Part shown: positions 1 to 8,755 of the stretch, piece by piece
Position numbering within the stretch: the stretch's first letter is position 1
Layout: each line of letters begins with the position of its first letter
Assembly: GCA_016873295.1 (NCBI GenBank)
Contig: VGXM01000003.1
Coordinates: 62,001 to 126,000 of the forward strand
Source: Phycisphaerae bacterium
GTDB taxonomy: Bacteria; Planctomycetota; Phycisphaerae; Phycisphaerales; UBA1924
DNA: 64,000 nucleotides
Direction of reading: 5' to 3'
Made by a program: the position numbers and the translations under genes
The notes under the pieces: generated by a model
What the model saw: the letters and a program-made list of their open reading frames with translations, nothing else
What the model was told of the DNA's origin: nothing
Database searches by the model: none

Positions 1-57
1 CAGCTCCTGAGGGCTGCCCATTTGGCGATCCGTGGCGAGCGAGTTCCGAAACCCGAG

Positions 58-1314
58 TCATGACAGCTCGATCCGGAGGCCTTCGACCGCCCGCTCGATG
101 TCCTGCACGGAGTTGAAGAGGTGCATGGAGAACCGAAGGCCATTCGGCAGCTTCGGGAGCGCCTTCAGCGCGACCTGGTGTCTCTCGAGCATCCGACTGA
201 TGAACTCGCGCGGATCCACGCCATCGGGAAGTTGCACGGCGAGCAGGGGTGAGGCTGTCGGCCCCGGCGCCGGGCTGACAATGCGGGCCTGGGGGACGCG
301 GCCGAGCATCTCAAACAGGCGATTGCGGAGTTCGAGGTTGTGCGTCTCGATCTTCTGAATGCCGATGGCGCGGTTGTAGTCGATCGCCGCGCCAAGGCCG
401 ATCACTCCCGGCACATTGAGAAGTCCGGTGGAATCGCTCTGAGCCTCGCGCCCGGCCTGCTCCGCGATGAGGTGGACACGATCCCTCGCGTCTTCCCGCA
501 GGAACAGCACGCCTGTTCCCTTGGGTCCGAGCAGCCACTTGTGGCCGGTGGCGGCGTAGACATCACAGCCCAGCCGCCGCACATCAACATCAATGCCTCC
601 GAGGGCCTGCGCACCGTCGACGATCGCGAGGCACCCATGCTCACGAGCCAGCCCGGAGAGTTCGGAGACGGGCATGAGCAGGCCGGTGGTGTACAGCACG
701 TGGGAGAATGACAGCACGCGTGTTCTGGGCGTGATCGCCTTGCGGAATCGATCGACGATGGCCGCGGCGCTGTTCTCGCCGGGCGGGATAGGGACCTTGT
801 CGAGCACGATGCCGCGGCGTTGCACGAGGTAGTCCCAGCAGTGGTGGCCCCCGCCGTGCTCCTGGTCGGTCGTCAGCACGCGATCGCCCGGCCCGAGATC
901 CAGGCCCGCGGCGACGCTGTTCATGCCGTCGGTCGTGCCCCGCGTCAGGATGGTCTCGTCGCGTGTGCATCGGAGCATCGCGGCCGCCTTGTCGCGGACG
1001 TGCTCCATGGCCGGCGGCTGAACCCGGTACGCCTGATGCACCGGATGTGTCTCCAGTTCCATCCATGCCGCGAGTGTGCGATCCACCACCGGCTTGGGCG
1101 ACGGGCCGACGCTCCCCGTCTGCAAGTAGGCGAGACCCGGCGCGAGCAGGACGTCCGCCGCATCCGCCAGTCCACGGTCCACCTCCGGCCGCGGCTCTGA
1201 TCGTCTGGTCGACTCAGCGCCCGGAGTGATGCCGGCGCTGCATGCCCGCGCTGCGGTCAACGCACCGATCGATGCGAGAAACGACCGCCGGTCGAAAGGA
1301 GGGCTGCCGATCAT
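58..1314 (-). CDS. Tat-exported class V aminotransferase / cysteine desulfurase-like enzyme
   Basis: This 418-residue protein belongs to the class V PLP-dependent aminotransferases (isopenicillin N epimerase, EgtE and cysteine desulfurase relatives). The N-terminus carries a twin-arginine signal (DRRSFLASIGALTAARA), so the enzyme is probably exported folded, with PLP already bound. The cofactor region is clear: HEHGGGHH-type residues mid-protein, VDGAQALGGID (the Asp contacting the pyridine nitrogen) and TGHKWLLGPKG (Schiff-base Lys). The substrate cannot be read from the sequence. The ATG lies 8 nt after a TATACT element and there is no ribosome-binding site, which suggests a leaderless mRNA. 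It is convergent with nothing nearby and stands alone at the window edge. Family call is firm; reaction is unknown. Confidence 0.88.
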   Translation of the reverse strand: MIGSPPFDRRSFLASIGALTAARACSAGITPGAESTRRSEPRPEVDRGLADAADVLLAPGLAYLQTGSVGPSPKPVVDRTLAAWMELETHPVHQAYRVQPPAMEHVRDKAAAMLRCTRDETILTRGTTDGMNSVAAGLDLGPGDRVLTTDQEHGGGHHCWDYLVQRRGIVLDKVPIPPGENSAAAIVDRFRKAITPRTRVLSFSHVLYTTGLLMPVSELSGLAREHGCLAIVDGAQALGGIDVDVRRLGCDVYAATGHKWLLGPKGTGVLFLREDARDRVHLIAEQAGREAQSDSTGLLNVPGVIGLGAAIDYNRAIGIQKIETHNLELRNRLFEMLGRVPQARIVSPAPGPTASPLLAVQLPDGVDPREFISRMLERHQVALKALPKLPNGLRFSMHLFNSVQDIERAVEGLRIELS

Positions 1315-1322
1315 GCTTCGTC

Positions 1323-1328
1323 AGTATA
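1323..1328 (-). promoter_or_regulatory. -10 element TATACT, leaderless-type, for the aminotransferase
   Basis: TATACT on the minus strand ends 8 nt before the ATG at 1314. Transcription would start about at the start codon. No convincing -35 was found. Confidence 0.5.
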
Positions 1329-1408
1329 CCCGACAGTGTCCAGATAGCCGTCGCACGGACGACGCCGGGAGTTCAACCGAGCATCGTCGCTCCGGATCTG
1401 TCGCAAGC

Positions 1409-1516
1409 GTCTACACGGCCTGGGACACCGCCGAGCCCGGCAAGGGCTACGACGCCAAGGCTGCGGAGTGGAAGGGCAAACCTGACGCCGCAGCGTCAAC
1501 ACCGGACAAGAAGTGA
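1409..1516 (+). pseudogene. 3' remnant of a second kinase-TPR gene
   Basis: About 35 codons ending in a stop at 1514-1516 read VYTAWDTAEPGKGYDAKAAEW..., matching the extreme C-terminus of the kinase-TPR protein at 2327-5158 (LYKAWHAAEPEKGYDTRAAEW...). No kinase or TPR sequence precedes it; immediately upstream is unrelated DNA. The likeliest reading is that a paralogous kinase gene once lay here and was deleted except for its tail. The rest of the 1315-1756 interval holds no gene I can support. Confidence 0.7.
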
Positions 1517-1737
1517 CGCGGCGGTCCTTCTCGCTGGCAAGAGTCGCAGGTTCGAAGCGAGTCGCACCAACACAATCGGCCCTGGCGCACGCGCCAAGAC
1601 CGATTCAATTGAGGACAGGAGGTGGTCTGACGACCCGCTTATCGGAGCCCCAGAGACAACGCGCGTGGATGCGAACGCCCGGCAGCATCAGCCCCCGGCC
1701 CGGGCGACGCAGGGTTCGGCCGCACGTGGACTTCCTG

Positions 1738-1743
1738 TACACT
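1738..1743 (+). promoter_or_regulatory. -10 element TACACT upstream of the ECF sigma gene
   Basis: TACACT ends 13 nt before the ATG at 1757. This would give a leader of only a few bases. The -35 region is not recognisable. Confidence 0.4.
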
Positions 1744-1756
1744 GTGCACCGTCCCG

Positions 1757-2317
1757 ATGGAACAGGAAGATGCCACCATCCTGATGAACGCCGCGGCCGG
1801 TGGCGACAAGGCCGCCGCCGATCAGCTGCTGCCCTTGGTCTACGACCAACTCCGTCGCGACGCAGAATCTCGATTCGCACGTGAGCGAGACGGCCACACC
1901 CTTTCGGCCACCGCCATGGTCCACGAGGCCTACCTCCGGCTCGTGGGGCCGAGGCATGTGCCGTGGGCTGGTCGCGGCCACTTTTGCGCCGCGGCCGCGG
2001 AAGCGATGCGGCGGATCCTGATCGACCACGCCCGTGCGCGGCGAGCGCGGGGAGGCGGGGCGGTGAGGCTGGAGGATGTCGCAGAAGTCGGTTCGCTCGC
2101 AGCCGCTGATTCGGAACAAATCCTGGCAGTCGATGCGGCCCTGACCCGCTTAGAGAGTGAGGACCCCGAGGCCGCGGCCGTCGTTCGGCTCCGGTTCTAT
2201 GCGGGGTTGAGCGTGGATCAGGCGGCCGAGGCACTGGGAATCTCACCCCGGTCCGCGGCCCGACTCTGGGCCTACGCCCGGGCGGTGCTCTACCAGGCCC
2301 TGTCGGGCGAACGATGA
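1757..2317 (+). CDS. ECF-family RNA polymerase sigma factor (planctomycete kinase-linked type)
   Basis: A 186-residue sigma-70 family protein with only regions 2 and 4. Region 2 spans about residues 20-100 (LLPLVYDQLRRDAE..., GHTLSATAMVHEAYLRL), a form typical of the planctomycete ECF group that accompanies Ser/Thr kinases. Region 4 lies at about residues 130-180 (VVRLRFYAGLSVDQAAEALGIS, the -35-binding helix-turn-helix). The stop lies 9 nt before the kinase gene at 2327, so the two are almost certainly co-transcribed. By family knowledge the kinase is expected to control the sigma factor. The target regulon is unknown. Confidence 0.9.
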   Translation: MEQEDATILMNAAAGGDKAAADQLLPLVYDQLRRDAESRFARERDGHTLSATAMVHEAYLRLVGPRHVPWAGRGHFCAAAAEAMRRILIDHARARRARGGGAVRLEDVAEVGSLAAADSEQILAVDAALTRLESEDPEAAAVVRLRFYAGLSVDQAAEALGISPRSAARLWAYARAVLYQALSGER

Positions 2318-2326
2318 GGTACGAAC

Positions 2327-5158
2327 ATGGCCGAGACGATCAGGCAGCGGGCCCGGCGGGTGTTCATGGAACTGGCCGACCTGCCACCCGAGGCGCAAGC
2401 CGCGGCGATGCAGCGGACATGCGCGAGCGATGAGCAACTGCGTGCAGAGGTTCAGGCTCTGCTCGATGCCGAGGCGCGGGCAAGAGGCTTCATGGCCAGC
2501 CAGACGGCCGATCTGCCGGGCCATCCCGCCAGCGACATCGGCATGACCAGCAGCTCGGCCGCGACCCTCGTCGGTGCCCAGCAAGAGCAGCCGGGCACCC
2601 GCATCGGACCCTACAAGCTGCTGCAGCTCATCGGGGAGGGCGGGTTCGGCTCGGTGTTCATGGCGGAGCAGGAGAAGCCGGTGGCGCGCAAGGTGGCGCT
2701 GAAGGTCATCAAGCTGGGGATGGACACGCGGCAGGTGGTGGCCCGGTTCGAGCAGGAGCGCCAGGCCCTGGCGATCCTGGATCATCCCAACATCGCCAAG
2801 GTGTTCGATGCGGGAGCCACCGAGACCGGGCGGCCCTACTTCGTGATGGAACTGTGCACCGGCGAGCCCATCGATGCGTACTGCGACCGGAACAACCTGA
2901 GCATCCACGAGAGGCTGGAGCTCTTTGCGCAGGTCTGCCAGGCCGTGCAGCACGCGCACACCAAGGGGATCATCCACCGGGATATCAAGCCGTCCAACGT
3001 GCTGGTCTCGGCGCAGGATGGCCAGCCCAGCGCCAAGGTGATCGACTTCGGCATCGCCAAGGCCACCGCGGCGCGGCTGACCGAGAAGACGGTCTTCACC
3101 GAGCACCGGCAGATCATCGGCACCCCCGAGTACATGAGCCCCGAGCAGGCCGAGGGCAGCCTCGACATCGACACGCGGACGGACATCTACGCCCTGGGCG
3201 TGATGCTCTACGAACTGCTCACCGGCAGCACGCCGTTCAGCAGCAGGGAACTCCGCTCCGCGGCGTACGCCGAGATCCAGCGGATCATCCGCGAGGTGGA
3301 GCCGCCCAAGCCCAGCACGCGGCTCAGCCAGAACACCGACACCATCGCGAGCGTGGCCGCGCGCCGGAGGACCGAGCCGCGCAAGCTCGGCACCATCATC
3401 CGCGGCGAACTGGACTGGATCGTGATGAAGGCGCTCGAAAAGGACCGCCAGCGTCGCTACGAGACGGCCAACGGTCTGGCCATGGACATCCGGCGGTACC
3501 TCTCGGGCGAGGCGGTGGTGGCGGCGCCGCCCAGCAGGGCGTACCGGTTCAGGAAGTTCATCCGCCGCAACCGCCCGCAGGTGATCGCGGCGGCGCTGGT
3601 CGCCCTGGCGCTCGTGGCGGGCCTGGCGGGCACGGCGTGGCAGGCGAAGGTCGCATCGGACCGGGCCGTCGCCTCGCGAAAGGCCGAGGCCGAGGCCAGG
3701 GCCGCGCGCGACGCCGAGAAGGAACGCGCGGACCAGTTGAAGAAAGTCTCGGACTTCCAGGCCGGGATGCTCGGCCAGATCGACACGAAGAAGGCGGGCA
3801 TCGACCTGATGGCCGACGTGCGCGAGCGGTTCGCCAGCGCGCTCGAGCAGGCCGGCGTCCCCGAGGCCGAGCACGCCGCCCGCGTGAACGCGCTCCAGCA
3901 GGAACTCGTCAGAGTGAACGCCACCGACACCGCCGCGGCGATGATCGACCGCACGATCCTGAAGCCCGCGATCAAGACCATCGACGAGCAGTTCAAGGAT
4001 GACCCCGCGACCGACGCGGGCCTGCGGCAGGCGCTGGCAACGCTGTATCAGTCGATCGGTCTGTACCCGGCGGCGTTCCCCTTGCAGGAGTCGGCTCTCG
4101 CGACCCGTCGCCGCGTGATGGGGGAGGGGCACCTGGACACGCTCACCTCCATTAACAACATGGGCTTCCTGCTCCAGGCCCAGGGCAAGCTCGATCAGGC
4201 CGGGCCGTACTACCGCGAGGCCCTGGAGAAGCGCCGCCGCGTGCTGGGGGAGGAGCACCCGGACACGCTCGGCTCCATCAACAACATGGGCTTCCTGCTC
4301 CAGGCCCAGGGCAAGCTCGATCAGGCCGGGCCGTACTACCGCGAGGCCCTGGAGAAGCTCCGCCGCGTGCTGGGGGAGGAGCACCCGGACACGCTTCAGT
4401 CCATCAACAACATGGGCGCCCTGCTCCAGTCCCAGGGCAAGCTCAACGAGGCCGAGCCGTACTTGCTCGAGGCCCTGGAGAAGCGCCGCCGCGTGCTGGG
4501 CGAGGAGCACCCGGACACGCTCGCCTCCATCAACAACATGGGCGTCCTGCTCCGGGCCCAGGGAAAGCTCGATCAGGCCGAGCCGTACTACCGCGAGGCC
4601 CTGGAGAAGTCCCGCCGCGTGCTGGGGGAGGAGCACCCGAATACGCTCGTCTCCATCGCATGGATGGGCGTCCTGCTCCGGGCCCAGGGAAAGCTCGATC
4701 AGGCCGAGCCGTACTACCGCGAGGCCCTGGAGAAGAACCGCCGCGTGCTGGGGGAGGAGCACCCGAACACGCTCGCGTTCACGGGCAACCTCGGTCGTCT
4801 CCTCCAACTACAAGGCAAGCATCAAGACGCCATCGAGCTTCTGCTCCCAGTCGAGCCCACGGCTCGAAAGGCCTTCACCGGTGGCAACGCGCCGCGCCTT
4901 GGCATGCTCCTGACCACACTGGGACGCGCCCGCGTTGGGGTTGGCTACGACGCGGAACGGTTCGCCCTCGCCGAGGCGAATCTCCTCGAAGCGCACGCGA
5001 TCCATGTTGACGCCAAGGACCGCGGCCCGGCGCACAAGGACACGCTCGAATGCGTGCAGGGGTTGGTTGAGTTGTACAAGGCGTGGCACGCCGCGGAGCC
5101 GGAGAAGGGCTACGACACCAGGGCCGCGGAGTGGCAAGGCACGCCTGATGCGAAGTAA
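2327..5158 (+). CDS. Membrane Ser/Thr protein kinase with kinesin-light-chain-type TPR sensor domain
   Basis: A 943-residue protein. Residues 1-90 form a helical planctomycete N-terminal region (DLPPEAQAAAMQ). A complete Hanks kinase domain follows at about 93-390: GEGGFGSV loop, VALKVIK lysine, HRDIKPSN catalytic loop (D219), DFG (D240) and GTPEYMSPEQ. One membrane helix is at about 418-436, then a coiled region, then 42-residue TPRs (SINNMG...LLQAQGKL...PYYREALEK). The kinase is therefore cytoplasmic and the TPR part probably periplasmic. All catalytic residues are present. Its partner is the sigma factor 9 nt upstream. The repeated part is nearly identical unit to unit, so copy number may vary between strains. 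Confidence 0.93.
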   Translation: MAETIRQRARRVFMELADLPPEAQAAAMQRTCASDEQLRAEVQALLDAEARARGFMASQTADLPGHPASDIGMTSSSAATLVGAQQEQPGTRIGPYKLLQLIGEGGFGSVFMAEQEKPVARKVALKVIKLGMDTRQVVARFEQERQALAILDHPNIAKVFDAGATETGRPYFVMELCTGEPIDAYCDRNNLSIHERLELFAQVCQAVQHAHTKGIIHRDIKPSNVLVSAQDGQPSAKVIDFGIAKATAARLTEKTVFTEHRQIIGTPEYMSPEQAEGSLDIDTRTDIYALGVMLYELLTGSTPFSSRELRSAAYAEIQRIIREVEPPKPSTRLSQNTDTIASVAARRRTEPRKLGTIIRGELDWIVMKALEKDRQRRYETANGLAMDIRRYLSGEAVVAAPPSRAYRFRKFIRRNRPQVIAAALVALALVAGLAGTAWQAKVASDRAVASRKAEAEARAARDAEKERADQLKKVSDFQAGMLGQIDTKKAGIDLMADVRERFASALEQAGVPEAEHAARVNALQQELVRVNATDTAAAMIDRTILKPAIKTIDEQFKDDPATDAGLRQALATLYQSIGLYPAAFPLQESALATRRRVMGEGHLDTLTSINNMGFLLQAQGKLDQAGPYYREALEKRRRVLGEEHPDTLGSINNMGFLLQAQGKLDQAGPYYREALEKLRRVLGEEHPDTLQSINNMGALLQSQGKLNEAEPYLLEALEKRRRVLGEEHPDTLASINNMGVLLRAQGKLDQAEPYYREALEKSRRVLGEEHPNTLVSIAWMGVLLRAQGKLDQAEPYYREALEKNRRVLGEEHPNTLAFTGNLGRLLQLQGKHQDAIELLLPVEPTARKAFTGGNAPRLGMLLTTLGRARVGVGYDAERFALAEANLLEAHAIHVDAKDRGPAHKDTLECVQGLVELYKAWHAAEPEKGYDTRAAEWQGTPDAK
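4150..4779 (+). repeat. Five in-frame 126-bp tandem repeats (42-residue TPR units)
   Basis: The DNA repeats in 126-bp steps. The block CTCGATCAGGCC and the block GTGCTGGGGGAGGAGCACCC recur almost unchanged in each unit. Nucleotide identity is well above what protein function alone needs, which points to recent expansion or homogenisation. Confidence 0.85.
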
Positions 5159-5208
5159 GCAGTGCCTTCACCGAGCAATGCGTTGGCCACCCCTCGGACA
5201 ACAACGAC

Positions 5209-5237
5209 AACCCCCGAGTCTCGATGACCCGGGGGTT
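5209..5237 (-). terminator. Hairpin terminator downstream of the initiator tRNA
   Basis: AACCCCCG (5209-5216) pairs with CGGGGGTT (5230-5237) around a 13-nt loop. On the minus strand it is followed by GTTGTTGTTGT. It lies 8 nt past the tRNA and also sits 51 nt after the kinase stop, so it may serve both directions. Confidence 0.65.
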
Positions 5238-5244
5238 ATGCGAA

Positions 5245-5318
<74 letters not shown>

Positions 5319-5388
5319 GTCGTGAGCGAAGAGTAGCGCCCGCTCCCGCCCTCGGCAAGCACCATGGGTCGAAATCCGGGCCCGACCC

Positions 5389-5394
5389 TACACT
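5389..5394 (+). promoter_or_regulatory. -10 element TACACT, leaderless-type, for gmhA
   Basis: TACACT ends 7 nt before the GTG at 5402. No ribosome-binding site lies in between. This spacing was used to choose the start codon. Confidence 0.5.
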
Positions 5395-5401
5395 CCCCGC
5401 C

Positions 5402-5983
5402 GTGGCAACCCCGCCCCTCACCCACGCCATCCGCGACTCCATCGCCCTGCTCCGGCGCTTAGGTGACGACGCCCGCGCCATGGAACGGGCCGGGGGAATC
5501 GCCGACCTGCTCGTCGACGCCTTCCAGTCCGGCGGCAAGGTCATGATCTGCGGCAACGGCGGGTCGGCCTGCGACGCCGCCCACTTCGCCGAGGAGCTCA
5601 CGGGCCGATTCCGCACCGACCGACCGCCCCTCCCCGCCCTCGCCTGCACCGATGTCGGGCACGTCACCTGCACCGGCAACGACTACGGCTTCGAGTACGT
5701 CTTCTCCCGATGGGTCGCCGCCCTGGGCCGGCCCGGCGACGTGCTCATCCTGCTCTCCACCAGCGGGAACTCGCCCAACCTCCTCCGGGCCCGCGACGCC
5801 GGGGCCCACGCCGGCATGAAGACCGTCGCCCTGCTGGGCAAGACCGGCGGCGAACTGAAGGGCCGCTGCGACCACGAGGTCCTCGTGCCAGGCGACACCA
5901 GCGACCGCATCCAGGAGCTGCACATGCTGCTCCTCCACGCCCTCGTCGAGCACGTCGAGGCGGCGCTCTTCCCCCGCGCCTGA
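5402..5983 (+). CDS. gmhA: D-sedoheptulose-7-phosphate isomerase (SIS domain)
   Basis: A 193-residue single SIS-domain protein, close to the usual 190-195 residues of GmhA. The motifs CGNGGSACDAAHFAEEL and STSGNSPNLL bind the sugar phosphate. ELTGRF and the late Gln/His segment (IQELHMLLLHAL) match the active-site region. It converts sedoheptulose 7-phosphate to D-glycero-D-manno-heptose 7-phosphate, the first step towards ADP- or GDP-heptose for surface glycans. The frame is open further upstream, but that would run through the tRNA; the GTG at 5402 gives a normal N-terminus and follows a TACACT box. No other heptose genes lie in this window. Confidence 0.9.
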   Translation: MATPPLTHAIRDSIALLRRLGDDARAMERAGGIADLLVDAFQSGGKVMICGNGGSACDAAHFAEELTGRFRTDRPPLPALACTDVGHVTCTGNDYGFEYVFSRWVAALGRPGDVLILLSTSGNSPNLLRARDAGAHAGMKTVALLGKTGGELKGRCDHEVLVPGDTSDRIQELHMLLLHALVEHVEAALFPRA

Positions 5984-6107
5984 GATCCGCGGGCCCCATG
6001 CTGCATTCCAGCTCCGGGCGTGCTGCAACTTCACGCCGGGGATGAGGAGCCCTCGGCGAATCCCGGGATCGAACTCCCCATGCCCGGGGCGAGCGGCGCA
6101 GCGAGGC

Positions 6108-6899
6108 TCAAGGCCCCGCATCGAGGAACCACGCCACCGGGAGATCAACGAGCACGCCGCCCCGGGCGTCGAGCACGTCGATCCACGCCGACCCGATCGC
6201 GGGCGTCGTTTCGCCGGGCGCGAAGCGCACGGTGACGACGCGGCCCTCGATCGTGGCCGCCACCGCCCCCTCCGGCCCGCGCACGCGCACCGCCGCCGGC
6301 TCCGTCCCGTCGCCCCGCGGCGTCAACGCCGCCCGGTGCACCGACTCCACCCGCGCCCCGTGCAGCACCACGCCTCCAGGCAAAGCCCGCCAAGGCGGGA
6401 GCGATCGGAGCCGGATCGGCAGTTCCGCCGCCGGACCCGGCTCGCCGCGCTCGCGCCACCCGACGGTGAAGTCCTCGTAGGGCTCGTCGCCGACGGGCCC
6501 CTCGGCCCGGAATCGCAGCACGCCCGCCGGGATGGACGGGTCCTCGACCTTGGTCAGCGTCCAACCGGCACGCTCGGGGGCGATGGGCTCCAGGTCGGGC
6601 GGCTCATCGGGGGACTCCAGCTCGCGGATGAACACGTCGAACGACGCCCGGCCTCCCCGCACCGCCGCCGCCGCCGCCTGCTCCGGGCGGAGCACGTACC
6701 GCAGCTCGGGTGTATACCGCAGGAGGCACAGGCCCGACTCCTCGGCGGGCGCCCCGTCCTCCGGCGTCCACCGCGCCTTGAACGTCACGCTCTGAACCTG
6801 CCCGGCGCCCGGCGTCACCGCCACGGTCATCTCCAACGTCGAGCGCTCCGCGGAGCCGCCGCCCGCACCGGCGTCACGAGGGCGCGCGAGACGATTCAC
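6108..6899 (-). CDS. Hypothetical protein, probably beta-rich
   Basis: A 263-residue reading frame from a GTG, with protein-like composition (alternating hydrophobic residues such as VQSVTFKARW and RYTPELRYVLRP, and IEGRVVTVRFAPGE near the end). The last third recalls the repeated beta-domain units of planctomycete secreted proteins, but I recognise no family. No signal peptide is visible at this start, so the true N-terminus may differ; an ATG at about 6830 is an alternative. It is divergent from the dioxygenase-like gene at 7016. Treat as a probable gene of unknown function. Confidence 0.5.
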   Translation of the reverse strand: MNRLARPRDAGAGGGSAERSTLEMTVAVTPGAGQVQSVTFKARWTPEDGAPAEESGLCLLRYTPELRYVLRPEQAAAAAVRGGRASFDVFIRELESPDEPPDLEPIAPERAGWTLTKVEDPSIPAGVLRFRAEGPVGDEPYEDFTVGWRERGEPGPAAELPIRLRSLPPWRALPGGVVLHGARVESVHRAALTPRGDGTEPAAVRVRGPEGAVAATIEGRVVTVRFAPGETTPAIGSAWIDVLDARGGVLVDLPVAWFLDAGP

Positions 6900-7015
6900 G
6901 CGGGACCGGGGCGATGCACCGCCCGTTCGCGGCGTCAGCGCTCGAGCACGCGCTCCGCGCGACCCATCCCCGGTTCAGCCTCTATGATCACCCACAGACA
7001 CCCCGGAGTTCCTCC

Positions 7016-8431
7016 ATGCCCCATTACCTCAAGCTCGGCCTGATCCCCCAGAAGCGGCACGTCCAGTTCCGCCGGCCCGACGGCTGCCTCTACTCCGAAG
7101 AGGTCTTCGGCACCGAGGGCTTCGCCGGACCGACGACCACCATGTACCACATCCACCCGCCCACGCAGGTGTACGGCTGGAAGCCCCTCTACTCCACCAA
7201 GGTCGAGTACGTCGAGCCCGAGATCATGCGCATGCGCCACGTCAAGAGCGCCCCCCTGCCCCCCAGGGGCGACTTCGTGACGGGGCGCGTGGTCCTCTTC
7301 GGCAACGCCGACGTCGAGATGGCCGTCTGCAACCCCGCCGAGCAGATGGCCTACCACTTCAAGAACGGGCAGGGCGACGAGTGCCTGTTCATCCACTACG
7401 GCTCGGGCGTGTGCCACAGCATGCTGGGGTCGCTCCGCTTCGGCCCGCGCGACTACCTCGTCATCCCCAAGGGCGTCATCTACACCATCGTCTGGGACAC
7501 GCGCGACCCGGCGAAGATCGAGAAGGGCGAGCCCTCAGTCGAGCAGATGCCCTTCGGCAAGGTGCTGCTCATCGAGACGACCAACGCCAGCCACATCGCC
7601 CCGCCGCCCCGCTACGTGAGCAAGGCCCACGGGCAGTACCTCGAGCACGCCCCCTTCTGCGAGCGCGACCTGCGCACGCCCGAGTTCCCCATGACCTGGG
7701 ACGAGAAGGGGGACTTCCCGGTGCGCATCAAGGCCCGCGACCTCGTGCACGAGTACGTCTACCACTACCACCCGCTCGACATCGTGGGGTGGGACGGCTG
7801 CTACTACCCCTTCATCTTCAACGCCGACGACTTCAGCCCCATCACGGGCAAGGTGCACATGCCGCCGCCCATCCACCAGACCTTCGAGGCCCACAACTTC
7901 GTCATCTGCACCTTCGCGCCGCGGATGCTCGACTACCACCCGCAGTCCATCAAGGTGCCGTACAACCACTCCAACCTCGACTCCGACGAGGTCCTCTACT
8001 ACGTCGACGGCAACTTCGGCAGCCGCAAGGGCATCGAGATCGGCAGCCTCACGCTGCACCCCCAGGGCATCCCGCACGGCCCGCACCCGGGCACCATCGA
8101 GGCCAGCCTCGCGGCGACGCACACGCGCGAGCTGGCCGTCATGTGCGACACCTTCCGCCCCCTCTCCCCGACCAGGGCCGCCATGGACATGGACGACACC
8201 AAGTATCCCGCGTCCTGGCAGGGCGAGCACTTCCCGGGGCTGGCCAGCGGCAAGATGCACCTCAACGGCGTGACGGTGCCCCCCGTCCACGCCGCAGCCT
8301 TCCCCAACGAGGTCAACCCCGTCGCCCTCATCAAGTCCGACCCCACCGGGGCGATCCTGCCCGCCCCCAGCAACGGCTCGACGGCCCCCACGCCCGTCAA
8401 GACCACCTCCGCCAACGTCTGGGCCCCGTGA
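7016..8431 (+). CDS. Homogentisate 1,2-dioxygenase family protein
   Basis: A 471-residue cupin-fold protein of the HmgA family. Landmarks are WDGCYYPFIFNADDFSP, the IHQTFEAHNFVICTF segment, SNLDSDEVLYYVDGNF and GIPHGPHPGTIEASL, which carry the His/Glu iron ligands of homogentisate dioxygenase. It is somewhat longer than the usual 430-445 residues. By homology it would open the ring of homogentisate in tyrosine/phenylalanine breakdown using non-heme Fe(II), but no other tyrosine-degradation gene is nearby, so the substrate is not certain. The ATG at 7016 is preceded by CGGAG; the upstream extension of the frame is not protein-like. Confidence 0.82.
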   Translation: MPHYLKLGLIPQKRHVQFRRPDGCLYSEEVFGTEGFAGPTTTMYHIHPPTQVYGWKPLYSTKVEYVEPEIMRMRHVKSAPLPPRGDFVTGRVVLFGNADVEMAVCNPAEQMAYHFKNGQGDECLFIHYGSGVCHSMLGSLRFGPRDYLVIPKGVIYTIVWDTRDPAKIEKGEPSVEQMPFGKVLLIETTNASHIAPPPRYVSKAHGQYLEHAPFCERDLRTPEFPMTWDEKGDFPVRIKARDLVHEYVYHYHPLDIVGWDGCYYPFIFNADDFSPITGKVHMPPPIHQTFEAHNFVICTFAPRMLDYHPQSIKVPYNHSNLDSDEVLYYVDGNFGSRKGIEIGSLTLHPQGIPHGPHPGTIEASLAATHTRELAVMCDTFRPLSPTRAAMDMDDTKYPASWQGEHFPGLASGKMHLNGVTVPPVHAAAFPNEVNPVALIKSDPTGAILPAPSNGSTAPTPVKTTSANVWAP

Positions 8432-8755
8432 GGGGTTCGCGGCCAACCGCACATCCTCGACGACCGCCGGCGCCTTGGTGGGTCGCTGGCCTGTCATGGA
8501 TCATGGCGCGGCGGCCGCACCCCCTCTCGCGGAATCGCGGCGAGAGGGTCCGCCCACGCCCTTGGCGATCGGGGTGTCTGCCCCAGTCAGGTTCCCGACC
8601 CGCCACGCGCTTGATCGCCGACGGAGCGATGTGGTGATCGGGGAAGTCCCAGGTCTGGTACACTCGCGTTGCCGGTGTGCCGAGGCGGTCGTACCGATCG
8701 CCAATCGACGGGCAGCGCGATCGCGTCGGCGCTCGGGTTGATTCGGGAGATCCAC
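8432..8755. other. Intergenic region with one hairpin
   Basis: No coding region is supported. An inverted repeat CCCTCTCGC (8522-8530) / GCGAGAGGG (8540-8548) could form a 9-bp hairpin about 90 nt after the dioxygenase stop. It has no T tract. A TACACT element at about 8657-8662 and a GGGAGA ribosome-binding site before 8756 probably serve the collagen-like gene. Confidence 0.5.

Noticed and set aside
2243-4807. 854-codon open frame on the minus strand opposite the kinase-TPR gene
   Set aside because: It is the mirror of the 126-bp repeats and G+C-rich third positions; the repeated protein has no family features and the plus-strand kinase is certain.
6003-6095. TTCGATCC-containing stretch that resembles a tRNA T arm on the minus strand
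   Set aside because: The flanking bases do not pair as a T stem and no anticodon arm or acceptor stem fits.
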